Shown here piece after piece: positions 1 through 5,022 of a stretch of 5,496 bases of DNA (the stretch's first letter is position 1; the number at the start of each line of letters is the position of its first letter). A program made the position numbers and the translations under genes. Source of the stretch: a bacterium (GTDB lineage Bacteria > Patescibacteriota > WWE3 > 2-01-FULL-39-13 > JAQBTZ01); assembly GCA_027624675.1 (NCBI GenBank), contig JAQBTZ010000045.1:1-5496 (forward strand), written 5' to 3'. The notes under the pieces are model-generated. The model saw only the letters and a program-made list of their open reading frames with translations. It was not told where the DNA came from and made no database searches.

Positions 1-1277
1 AGTTAGAAGAACGATCTTCAAAGCTTGATGCAAAGCTAGAAAGCTTAGAAAAAAAGGAGGTTGAGACAAAACTTTACGAGAATAATTTAAAAGAAAAAGA
101 AGAAAAATTTAGCACCCTACATAATGAGATAATTAAGAAATTAGAGGAGGTAGCAGGTTTAACAAGAGATGAGGCAAAGGATAGAATTTTAGTAGAGCTT
201 GATAAGGAATTAATAGAAGAAAAAGGTACTAGAATTAGGCAAATGGAAGAAGATATTAAGACTGAGTCTGATAAAAAAGCAAAGGATATATTAGTTAACG
301 CGATGAGATATGCGGATACTGACTATGTTGCGGAATATACAGTCTCAAGGGTTAAGTTACCTGATGCAGATGTTAAAGGTAGGATTATTGGAAAAGATGG
401 AAGGAATATTAGAGCTTTTGAAGCAGCAACTGGAGTTGATGTTGAACTTGGTTCTGAGGAAAATGAGAATGAAGTAATAATCTCTTCATACGATTCAGTC
501 AGAAGAGAGATAGCAAGAGTTGCTTTAAACAGGTTGTTAACAGATGGTCGAATTCAGCCTGCAAAAATAGAAGAGATTGTTGCAAAAACTCAGAAAGATA
601 TTGAAAGATTAATGTTTGAGGAAGGTGAAAGATTAGTACATTCGCTTAAAATATATTCGTTACCTCGCGAACTTATTGAGTACTTAGGTCGATTTAGATA
701 TAGATTTTCATATGGCCAAAATCTTTTAAAGCATACTTTAGAAGAAACAAAGCTTGGAGTGAAAATCGCACACGAAATTGGTGCAGATGTTAATATTGTA
801 AAGCTAGGTTGTCTAATGCATGATATTGGAAAGATTGTAAATGATAAAGAAGGTTCGCATGTTGATTTAGGGGTAGAGCTATTAGAAAAGTTTAAAATTG
901 ATAAGAAAGTTATTGACTGTGTTGCAGAGCATCACGAAGATAAACCATTCTCAAGCACTGAATCAATCATTGTTCATATTGCTGACTCAATTTCAGGAGC
1001 AAGACCTGGAGCAAGATACGAGGATTTTGCAGAATATGTAAAGAGGATGGAAAAGCTAGAAGATGCTGCCAAATCTTTTGAAGGTATTGCTAAAGTTTTT
1101 GCAATTTCAGCTGGGCGAGAACTTAGAGTGATAGTAAATCCAGAAAATATATCAGATAACCAGGCTGCAACTTTAGCACACGATATTGCTAAGAAAATAG
1201 AGAAAGAACAAACTTACCCAGGAACAGTTAAGGTAAATGTTGTTCGAGAGGTTAGGTACTCAGATGTAGCTAAATGA
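1..1277 (+). CDS. rny: RNase Y (endoribonuclease), 5'-truncated by window edge
   Basis: RNase Y is a membrane-anchored endoribonuclease that starts bulk mRNA decay and processing in many bacteria. The reading frame is open from base 3 and gives 424 visible residues; the family is usually about 510-520, so the N-terminal membrane anchor and part of the coiled coil lie outside the window. Visible residues 1-80 or so are a Lys/Glu-rich coiled coil ending in the family-typical LTRDEAKDRILVELDKEL. A KH RNA-binding domain follows (about 113-175) with its GKDG loop at 130-133. The HD hydrolase domain (about 235-335) shows SYGQNLLKH, the MHDIGK metal motif (His-Asp at 273-274), GSH, the HH pair at 310-311 and ADS. 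The C-terminus (PGTVKVNVVRE, ending in AK) matches the usual end, so TGA is the true stop. An internal ATG at 243 is not the start, because homology continues upstream of it. The next gene is YmdB-like, the same order as ymdA-ymdB in Bacillus. Confidence 0.96.
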   Translation, partial: LEERSSKLDAKLESLEKKEVETKLYENNLKEKEEKFSTLHNEIIKKLEEVAGLTRDEAKDRILVELDKELIEEKGTRIRQMEEDIKTESDKKAKDILVNAMRYADTDYVAEYTVSRVKLPDADVKGRIIGKDGRNIRAFEAATGVDVELGSEENENEVIISSYDSVRREIARVALNRLLTDGRIQPAKIEEIVAKTQKDIERLMFEEGERLVHSLKIYSLPRELIEYLGRFRYRFSYGQNLLKHTLEETKLGVKIAHEIGADVNIVKLGCLMHDIGKIVNDKEGSHVDLGVELLEKFKIDKKVIDCVAEHHEDKPFSSTESIIVHIADSISGARPGARYEDFAEYVKRMEKLEDAAKSFEGIAKVFAISAGRELRVIVNPENISDNQAATLAHDIAKKIEKEQTYPGTVKVNVVREVRYSDVAK

Positions 1278-1321
1278 TGCTCAAAATTACTATTTTGCAA
1301 GCAGAATTTATGCAGAGCAAA
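1269..1321 (+). repeat. Direct repeat copy 1 with hairpin, overlapping the rny stop
   Basis: This 53-base unit matches 1379-1431 at 44 of 53 positions, offset by exactly 110 bases; all nine differences are transitions. It begins with the last two sense codons and the stop of rny (GCTAAATGA). Right after the stop it can fold: TGCT (1278-1281) pairs with AGCA (1300-1303), and CAAAAT (1282-1287) pairs with ATTTTG (1292-1297), with a TACT loop and a two-base CA bulge at 1298-1299. A conserved tail, GAATTTATGCAGAG, follows. The 3' flank allows an alternative pairing of TTTGC (1294-1298) with GCAAA (1317-1321). Function is unknown; a structured 3' UTR element or a short dispersed repeat are both possible. 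Confidence 0.8.
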
Positions 1322-1378
1322 CACGATAAAGAATAGTAAATAAGATTGAAGTAGTAGTGAATGAATCTGAAAAAGGGC

Positions 1379-1431
1379 GCTAAATGACATTCAAAACTAC
1401 TGTTTTGTAAGTGGAATTTATGCAGAGTAAA
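1379..1431 (+). repeat. Direct repeat copy 2 with compensated hairpin
   Basis: This is the second copy of the 53-base unit, lying just upstream of the YmdB-like gene. The hairpin is kept by paired changes: CATT (1388-1391) pairs with AGTG (1410-1413), using one T:G wobble, and CAAAAC (1392-1397) pairs with GTTTTG (1402-1407) around the same TACT loop. Three pairs are fully compensated relative to copy 1, and one C:G pair became T:G, which is stable only in plus-strand RNA. The reading frame is not kept: CAA in copy 1 is TAA here (1408-1410). The leading GCTAAATGA is identical to the rny end although no gene ends here. Confidence 0.8.
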
Positions 1432-1433
1432 AT
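1405..1433 (+). promoter_or_regulatory. Possible weak promoter for the YmdB-like gene
   Basis: TTGTAA (1405-1410) and TAAAAT (1428-1433) are separated by 17 bases and resemble -35 and -10 boxes (4/6 and 5/6 matches to consensus). A start would fall near 1440, only a few bases before the ATG at 1445, where no Shine-Dalgarno site is visible. The elements lie inside repeat copy 2; the matching -10 position in copy 1 reads CAAACA and would not work. In a sequence this AT-rich, chance matches are common, and the gene may simply be co-transcribed with rny. Confidence 0.3.
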
Positions 1434-1444
1434 AAAAAATCGTT

Positions 1445-2236
1445 ATGAAAATATTGTTTATTGGAGATATAGTAGCAAAGTTGGGCAGGGAAACTGTAGC
1501 TAAAATACTGCCTGATCTAATTATTAAAAATAATATTGATTTAGTTATTGCAAATGCTGAAAATTCGGCACATGGCAAAGGTACAACACCTGATGTAATT
1601 AAAGAACTTCAAGGTTACGGTGTAAACTTTTTTACAGGAGGTAATCATATTTTTTGGCAAAAAAGTTTGCTTGACCAAATGGATGATTTACCTTTGGTTA
1701 GGCCTGCAAACTATATTAACTCTCCAGGTAAGGGGTACGATACAATTGATTTAGGAGGGAAAGGAAAAGTACTCGTTATAAACCTTGTTGGAATAGCCTT
1801 TATGCAAGCAAATGTATCGTTAAACCCTTTTATCTTTGTAGACAATATATTAAGTTCAATCAATCCAGAACATTATAAAGCAATTATTTTAGACTTTCAT
1901 GCAGAAGCATCCAGTGAAAAGGTTCTAATGGGGCACTACGTGGACGGAAAGGTGTTAGCAGTACTTGGTACTCATTGGCATGTTCCAACAGCCGATAATC
2001 GAATTTTAGAGGGTGGAACGGCATATGTTTCTGATGTTGGTATGGTCGGTGCTGAAAATGAATCATTAGGAGTTTCTAAAGCCATTGCTTTTGAGAGAGT
2101 GAAAAGTCCTGTTCCACAAAAATCTGAATGGGTTGAAGAGGGAAAGGCCGTTTTTAATGCTGTTTTGATTGAAACTGAAAACGTTGGTATGAAAGCTAAA
2201 AGTATTACTAGACTGGACTATTGGGATATTTTGTAA
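1445..2236 (+). CDS. ymdB: YmdB-like metallophosphoesterase (2',3'-cyclic-nucleotide 2'-phosphodiesterase family)
   Basis: The 263-residue protein matches the YmdB/DR1281 family (about 260-265 residues) end to end. These are cytoplasmic di-metal phosphodiesterases acting on cyclic nucleotides; in Bacillus subtilis YmdB influences biofilm and motility gene expression. The expected metal ligands are all present: Asp8 in FIGDIV, Glu39-Asn40 in NAEN, Asn67-His68 in GGNH, His152 in DFHAEASSEK, and His177/His179 in GTHWHVPTADNRI. SDVGMVG (196-202) is also typical. HTH of the usual motif is HWH here, which keeps both histidines. The start at 1445 is the first ATG of the family alignment (MKILFIGD); upstream sequence carries no convincing Shine-Dalgarno site. 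It follows rny by 167 bases, a conserved pairing that suggests a shared role in RNA metabolism. Family assignment is firm; the physiological substrate in this organism is inferred. Confidence 0.93.
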   Translation: MKILFIGDIVAKLGRETVAKILPDLIIKNNIDLVIANAENSAHGKGTTPDVIKELQGYGVNFFTGGNHIFWQKSLLDQMDDLPLVRPANYINSPGKGYDTIDLGGKGKVLVINLVGIAFMQANVSLNPFIFVDNILSSINPEHYKAIILDFHAEASSEKVLMGHYVDGKVLAVLGTHWHVPTADNRILEGGTAYVSDVGMVGAENESLGVSKAIAFERVKSPVPQKSEWVEEGKAVFNAVLIETENVGMKAKSITRLDYWDIL

Positions 2237-2246
2237 TACGATTTTG

Positions 2247-2274
2247 TTGTCATACCGCTATTTATTGGTATAAA
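2247..2274 (+). promoter_or_regulatory. Promoter for the HU gene
   Basis: TTGTCA (2247-2252) and TATAAA (2269-2274) are 16 bases apart, and the -10 box is preceded by TGG, an extended -10 element. Transcription would start near 2281, giving a leader of about 49 bases that contains the strong ribosome-binding site. The promoter begins 10 bases after the YmdB-like stop, and no terminator hairpin is visible between them, so some read-through is possible. Confidence 0.6.
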
Positions 2275-2287
2275 TTAAGTCATAGCA

Positions 2288-2305
2288 ATTAATTATTAAA
2301 TTAAT
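2288..2305 (+). repeat. AT-only inverted repeat in the HU leader
   Basis: ATTAATT (2288-2294) and AATTAAT (2299-2305) form a perfect 7-base inverted repeat around ATTA. It sits between the predicted transcription start and the Shine-Dalgarno site of the HU gene, so it could be an operator or a weak leader hairpin. Composition alone could produce it in DNA this AT-rich. Confidence 0.3.
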
Positions 2306-2314
2306 CAATTTGAG

Positions 2315-2324
2315 AGGGGGTGAT
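2315..2324 (+). promoter_or_regulatory. Very strong extended ribosome-binding site for HU
   Basis: AGGGGGTGAT matches the extended Shine-Dalgarno consensus AGGAGGTGAT at nine of ten positions, with nine bases between the G-run and the ATG at 2330. It is the only convincing Shine-Dalgarno site in the window and fixes the HU start. It implies a high translation rate, as expected for an abundant nucleoid protein. Confidence 0.88.
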
Positions 2325-2329
2325 TTATA

Positions 2330-2602
2330 ATGACAAAAACAGATTTAGTTAATTCCGTAGCTTCTATAACTTCAATGACAAAAGCAGATTCAGATAAAAG
2401 TATCAATGCTTTACTTGATTCAGTAAGATCAGCCCTTGCAAAGGGTGAAAAGGTTACTCTTACAGGATTCGGAACATTCGAAGTTAGACAAAGAGCTGCA
2501 AGAACAGGAAGAAATCCAAGAACAGGTGAGGTTATAAGCATACCTGCAACTAAAACTCCTGCATTTAGAGCCGGTAAAGGTCTTAAAGATGCTGTTAAAT
2601 AG
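2330..2602 (+). CDS. hup: HU family DNA-binding protein
   Basis: At 90 residues this is a full-length HU/IHF-family protein. HU dimers bind and bend DNA with little sequence preference, compacting the nucleoid and helping replication, repair and recombination. The N-terminal helices (about 1-40) form the dimer core. GFGTFEVRQRAARTGRNPRTGE (46-67) contains the family signature and leads into the DNA-clasping beta arm, with the intercalating proline at 63 in RNP. IPATKTPAFRAGKGLKDAV closes the domain. Nothing distinguishes it as IHF alpha or beta, so it is most simply a homodimeric HU. It has its own promoter, a strong ribosome-binding site and a terminator, and so appears to be a single-gene, highly expressed unit. 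Confidence 0.97.
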   Translation: MTKTDLVNSVASITSMTKADSDKSINALLDSVRSALAKGEKVTLTGFGTFEVRQRAARTGRNPRTGEVISIPATKTPAFRAGKGLKDAVK

Positions 2603-2626
2603 TTTTTAGTTACTCTTAACACTTGA

Positions 2627-2654
2627 AAAACACCCCCTTAATAGGGGGTGTTTT
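2627..2654 (+). terminator. Intrinsic terminator after HU
   Basis: A perfect 12-base stem pairs AAAACACCCCCT (2627-2638) with AGGGGGTGTTTT (2643-2654) around a TAAT loop. The G/C core followed by a T run is the classic rho-independent form. It lies 24 bases after the HU stop. The A and T tracts flank both sides, so it might also act on minus-strand transcripts. Confidence 0.92.
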
Positions 2655-2661
2655 GTATATT

Positions 2662-2670
2662 TGGTATACT
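2662..2670 (+). promoter_or_regulatory. Extended -10 promoter for the TrpR-like gene
   Basis: TGGTATACT (extended TGn plus TATACT at 2665-2670) lies directly after the HU terminator, with no recognisable -35 because that position falls in the terminator stem. A start 6-7 bases downstream of the -10 would fall at or beside the A of the ATG at 2677, implying a leaderless mRNA. A second TATAAT abuts the ATG (2671-2676) but is too close to serve that start codon. Confidence 0.5.
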
Positions 2671-2676
2671 TATAAT

Positions 2677-3024
2677 ATGGCAAAACCCAAAACTGAGATA
2701 ATAAATGACTCATATGAAAAAATAATAGATGACATGTATTATTATTTGGCTTCATTACCAAAACCTGAGATGGTTAGTTTTTTAGAGGGAGTGTTTACAG
2801 AGTCGGAAATTAGAATGATGCATCGAAGATGGCATATAGCTATATTACTCTCTGCAGGTTTAGAATATAGAGCTGTAGCAAGTATTGCAAATGTGTCAAC
2901 AGGCACCGTAATGAGTGTAAAAAAGTTAATGTTGTCAGATAAGGAATCTGTTTCAAAAGCAATAAAACATTTTAAAGATGTCAAAAAAGATGAGGTTTTA
3001 GCTGATAATAGGACGATAGCTTAA
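2677..3024 (+). CDS. YerC/YecD-type TrpR-like DNA-binding protein
   Basis: This 115-residue protein belongs to the Trp repressor superfamily, in the YerC/YecD-like group found in Firmicutes and many CPR genomes. Residues 30-60 hold the family's FTESEIRMMHRRWHIAILL stretch. A helix-turn-helix follows (about 60-84: GLEYRAVASIANVSTGTVMSVKK), with STGTV the likely start of the recognition helix. The C-terminal tail is charged. Tryptophan sensing cannot be assumed: this group is defined by the fold, and no trp genes are nearby. The frame is open further upstream to a TTG at 2623, but those 18 codons run through the HU terminator and do not resemble the family, so ATG 2677 is chosen. There is no Shine-Dalgarno site, and a -10 box sits six bases upstream. 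Its stop overlaps that of the convergent protease gene. Confidence 0.88.
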   Translation: MAKPKTEIINDSYEKIIDDMYYYLASLPKPEMVSFLEGVFTESEIRMMHRRWHIAILLSAGLEYRAVASIANVSTGTVMSVKKLMLSDKESVSKAIKHFKDVKKDEVLADNRTIA

Positions 3025-3467
3025 TGTTCAATAAACTCAATTTCTTGCTGTTTTTCTCTAAAACAGATTGTATACTTTTCAAAAACACCTTCTCGACCTA
3101 ATAATAAGGGGATATTGTCATTTTGTACCCAAGCAATCTTAATGTTAAACACTTTTTTAATAATTCTGATCTCAATATCTCGATAAACAAATTCTTCTTT
3201 TCCTCCCACTCCATTTAACTCATATTTTTGTTCTTTAGGCTTAAGTCTTAATCCAATTAAATTTCCAAAGGATTTATTTATTGTTGTAATATCAGCACCA
3301 GAATCAATATACATTGAGTAAGGGTGCCAGCTTAAATCTTTGTGTTTAATATATAAAGTTGCAATTGGTCTATAAAATTTTCTTCCCCAAGCATTAACTT
3401 CTTTTTTATATTTGAAAACTTTATGTACAGGTTTTGAGAATAAATTAAAAATAAAATTACCAAACAT
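3021..3467 (-). CDS. Retropepsin-like (clan AA) aspartic protease
   Basis: The 148-residue protein resembles single-domain retroviral-type aspartic proteases. The catalytic motif is at 55-59 (DSGAD, followed by ITTINKS). The second family landmark, LLLGREGVF (121-129), comes before the closing strand. A flap-like region with GVGGKEEFVYRDIEI lies at 86-100. With only one catalytic Asp motif, an active enzyme would need to be a homodimer, as in retropepsins. No clear signal peptide or membrane helix is present, so it is probably cytoplasmic; the N-terminal FGNFIFNLF is hydrophobic but short. The frame extends upstream to a TTG at 3494, but ATG 3467 is preferred. It overlaps the end of the DUF5678 gene by 11 bases in another frame, suggesting translational coupling. 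Neither start has a Shine-Dalgarno site. No gag, integrase or reverse transcriptase is nearby, so this is a cellular gene. Substrate unknown. Confidence 0.8.
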   Translation of the reverse strand: MFGNFIFNLFSKPVHKVFKYKKEVNAWGRKFYRPIATLYIKHKDLSWHPYSMYIDSGADITTINKSFGNLIGLRLKPKEQKYELNGVGGKEEFVYRDIEIRIIKKVFNIKIAWVQNDNIPLLLGREGVFEKYTICFREKQQEIEFIEH

Positions 3468-3708
3468 GTTCGTCAGGCTGGCTAACTCTTGCAATTAGTG
3501 GGATTTTTTCTTCTTTTTGTACAGCTCTTTTGTAAACATCTCGTGGATCTTTTCCGGATGCTACTATTACTTCACCAACTAAAGCTACATATTTACCTGC
3601 ATACTCTTGTAAGGTATGATTTGCAAAGTATTCAGTTGCTTTCTGTAGCTCCTCTTTTGACTGTCTAGGAGTAGTATCTACGTCGTTGTCCTTTTTTGTT
3701 CGAGCCAT
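3457..3708 (-). CDS. DUF5678 domain small protein
   Basis: This 83-residue protein has a polar, Lys/Asp-rich N-terminus (1-20) and then a core (about 34-75) reading EYAGKYVALVGEVIVASGKD, PRDVYKRAVQKEEKIPLIARV. That pattern (an aromatic-Gly-Lys-Tyr strand, a Val-Ile-Ala strand, an amphipathic helix and a final hydrophobic strand) fits DUF5678, a small domain of unknown function seen in bacteria and archaea. I recognise it by pattern, so the family name is probable rather than certain. It is the first gene of a two-gene minus-strand unit with the aspartic protease, whose ATG lies inside its last codons. The arrangement suggests that the two products work together, for example as partner, regulator or substrate of the protease; this is inference. 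No Shine-Dalgarno site precedes the ATG. Confidence 0.75.
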   Translation of the reverse strand: MARTKKDNDVDTTPRQSKEELQKATEYFANHTLQEYAGKYVALVGEVIVASGKDPRDVYKRAVQKEEKIPLIARVSQPDEHVW

Positions 3709-3752
3709 AAATTTAAGGGCAAATTAAATATTAATTGGGTGGATACTAGATA

Positions 3753-3761
3753 ATTATAGCA
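3753..3761 (-). promoter_or_regulatory. Extended -10 promoter for the DUF5678-protease unit
   Basis: Read on the minus strand, TGCTATAAT (a perfect -10 hexamer at 3758-3753 with an extended TGn) lies 44 bases upstream of the DUF5678 ATG. No good -35 is visible. Transcription would start near 3746, giving a leader of about 38 bases without a Shine-Dalgarno site. It shares the 120-base divergent gap with the miaB promoter. Confidence 0.5.
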
Positions 3762-3791
3762 CAAATATGAAGAATATAATAGGATACAAAG

Positions 3792-3820
3792 TTAACCCGA
3801 ATGCTTAAATGTAGTACAAT
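3792..3820 (+). promoter_or_regulatory. Promoter for miaB
   Basis: TTAACC (3792-3797) and TACAAT (3815-3820) are 17 bases apart. The -10 ends eight bases before the miaB ATG at 3829, so transcription would start within a couple of bases of the start codon. There is no Shine-Dalgarno site, which fits a leaderless or nearly leaderless mRNA. A second TATAAT at 3775-3780 could give a longer leader of about 42 bases. Confidence 0.45.
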
Positions 3821-3828
3821 ATGAAATC

Positions 3829-5010
3829 ATGAAAAACACTACTGTAGAAAAAAAATATCATATAGAAACACTAGGTTGCCAGGCTAACGAAAGGGATAGT
3901 CAATCAATTGCAGGTATTTTTGAATCGTTAGGTATAATGAAAGCTAAATCAATTTCAGAAGCTGACGTAGTCGTTATTAATACTTGCTCGGTTAGACAAA
4001 AGTCAGAGGATAAGGCTTATGGATTTGGTAAAGAGTTAACAAAACTAAAAAAATCTGGAAAAACACCTTTTGTAATTATGTCTGGGTGTTTAGTAGGTTC
4101 TACCAAGGGTGAAAGAGTAAGATTTGAACTATCTGAATTGCAGACACGGGTACCATGGGTCAATGTTTTTATCTCACCAACAGAAATTAGAGAGTTACCA
4201 AATATACTATTAAAAAATAAGATTGTTGAAGCTATTGATCTAGGAATAAACCTGAAAGAGTACGAACGCGCAGTAAGAGGTGAAAGTAAATCTGCATTTG
4301 TAAATATTGCCACAGGTTGTGATAATTTTTGTACATTTTGCGTGGTTCCTTATGCTAGAGGTGAGGAAATTTCAAGATCAAAAGAGGATATATTAGATGA
4401 GGTTAATCATTTAGGTAGTGTTGGATATCAGCATATTACTTTAGTAGGGCAAAATGTTAATTCGTGGGGACTTAGTAAAGATGTAAAATTTAAGATACGC
4501 TCTGGTTCAGATTTTAATTTACCATTTGAGGACTTAGTTAGATCTGTTAATGATATTGAGAAAGTTAAGAAAATAAGCTTTATTTCTTCTAACCCATTTG
4601 ATTTTACGACAGGTCTAATAAATGCGTTAACATTACCAAAAATGGATAATTATTTACATATTGCAATTCAGAGTGGAAATGATGAGGTATTAAAACGAAT
4701 GAACAGAAGACACACAGTAGAAGAATTTAGAAAGTTAATCACACTGATTAGAAAGTCTAAACCAGAACTTGCAATTGGAACAGATATTATAGTGGGCTTT
4801 CCTGGCGAGACTAGGGAGCAGTTTTTAGATACTGCAAAGTTAGTTGAGTGGGCAAAATTTAGAGTTGCATATATAGCAATGTATTCTGCTAGAAAAGGAA
4901 CAGTTGCTGAAAAGTTTTTTAAAGATGATGTAGAAAGAGAAGAAAAGAAATGGCGTCATGCGTATTTAACAAAGATATTTGAAGAAAACAAATCAACTTT
5001 CAAGTGGTAA
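3829..5010 (+). CDS. miaB: MiaB-type tRNA methylthiotransferase, apparently lacking TRAM
   Basis: MiaB is a radical-SAM enzyme with two iron-sulfur clusters that adds a methylthio group to i6A37 in tRNAs, forming ms2i6A. The N-terminal methylthiotransferase domain shows its three cluster ligands: Cys17 (TLGCQANERDS), Cys53 (NTCSVRQKSEDK) and Cys87 (SGCL). The radical-SAM motif is C164-x3-C168-x2-C171 in TGCDNFCTFCVVPYARGEE. LVGQNVNSWG, HIAIQSGNDEVLKRMNRRH and TDIIVGFPGET are also typical, and NTCSVRQ plus VGQNVNSWG favour MiaB over RimO or MtaB. The protein is 393 residues, while the family is commonly about 440 or more. It ends about 30 residues after YSARKGTVA, where a C-terminal TRAM RNA-binding domain is normally found. 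miaA begins 12 bases later, leaving no room for a frameshifted TRAM. The neighbouring miaA, acting one step earlier, supports the call. Confidence 0.93.
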   Translation: MKNTTVEKKYHIETLGCQANERDSQSIAGIFESLGIMKAKSISEADVVVINTCSVRQKSEDKAYGFGKELTKLKKSGKTPFVIMSGCLVGSTKGERVRFELSELQTRVPWVNVFISPTEIRELPNILLKNKIVEAIDLGINLKEYERAVRGESKSAFVNIATGCDNFCTFCVVPYARGEEISRSKEDILDEVNHLGSVGYQHITLVGQNVNSWGLSKDVKFKIRSGSDFNLPFEDLVRSVNDIEKVKKISFISSNPFDFTTGLINALTLPKMDNYLHIAIQSGNDEVLKRMNRRHTVEEFRKLITLIRKSKPELAIGTDIIVGFPGETREQFLDTAKLVEWAKFRVAYIAMYSARKGTVAEKFFKDDVEREEKKWRHAYLTKIFEENKSTFKW

Positions 5011-5011
5011 G

Positions 5012-5017
5012 TATAAT
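5012..5017 (+). promoter_or_regulatory. Possible -10 box for miaA
   Basis: A perfect TATAAT lies in the 12-base miaB-miaA gap, five bases before the miaA ATG. With no Shine-Dalgarno site there, it could drive a leaderless miaA transcript. No -35 or extended TGn is visible, and co-transcription with miaB is the simpler alternative. Confidence 0.3.
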
Positions 5018-5022
5018 TTAAA

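Noticed and set aside
1277..1336. A 19-codon ORF whose ATG overlaps the rny stop (TGATG), like a translationally coupled small gene.
   Set aside because: The homologous stretch in repeat copy 2 has a stop after eight codons (CAA to TAA), and the differences follow hairpin pairing rather than codon positions, so RNA structure explains it better.
1275..1340. Read-through of the rny TGA as a sense codon, as in lineages that recode UGA to Gly.
   Set aside because: RNase Y homology ends exactly at this TGA (Ala-Lys terminus), and no other gene in the window contains an in-frame TGA.
1270..1578. A 102-residue minus-strand ORF across the rny-ymdB gap.
   Set aside because: It overlaps the YmdB-like coding start, has low-complexity Ile/Phe/Ser-rich content typical of antisense AT-rich DNA, and shows no recognisable domain.
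2305..2622. A minus-strand ORF covering the whole HU gene.
   Set aside because: It is an antisense shadow of a clearly real HU gene with a promoter, ribosome-binding site and terminator.
2623..2676. An upstream TTG start for the TrpR-like gene, adding 18 residues.
   Set aside because: The added codons run through the HU terminator hairpin and do not resemble the family; ATG 2677 fits the -10 box and the homology.
3468..3494. An upstream TTG start for the aspartic protease.
   Set aside because: It would deepen the overlap with the DUF5678 gene and has no Shine-Dalgarno site; the ATG at 3467 is the simpler start.
4017..4313. A minus-strand ORF inside miaB.
   Set aside because: It is an antisense shadow of conserved MiaB sequence without any domain of its own.
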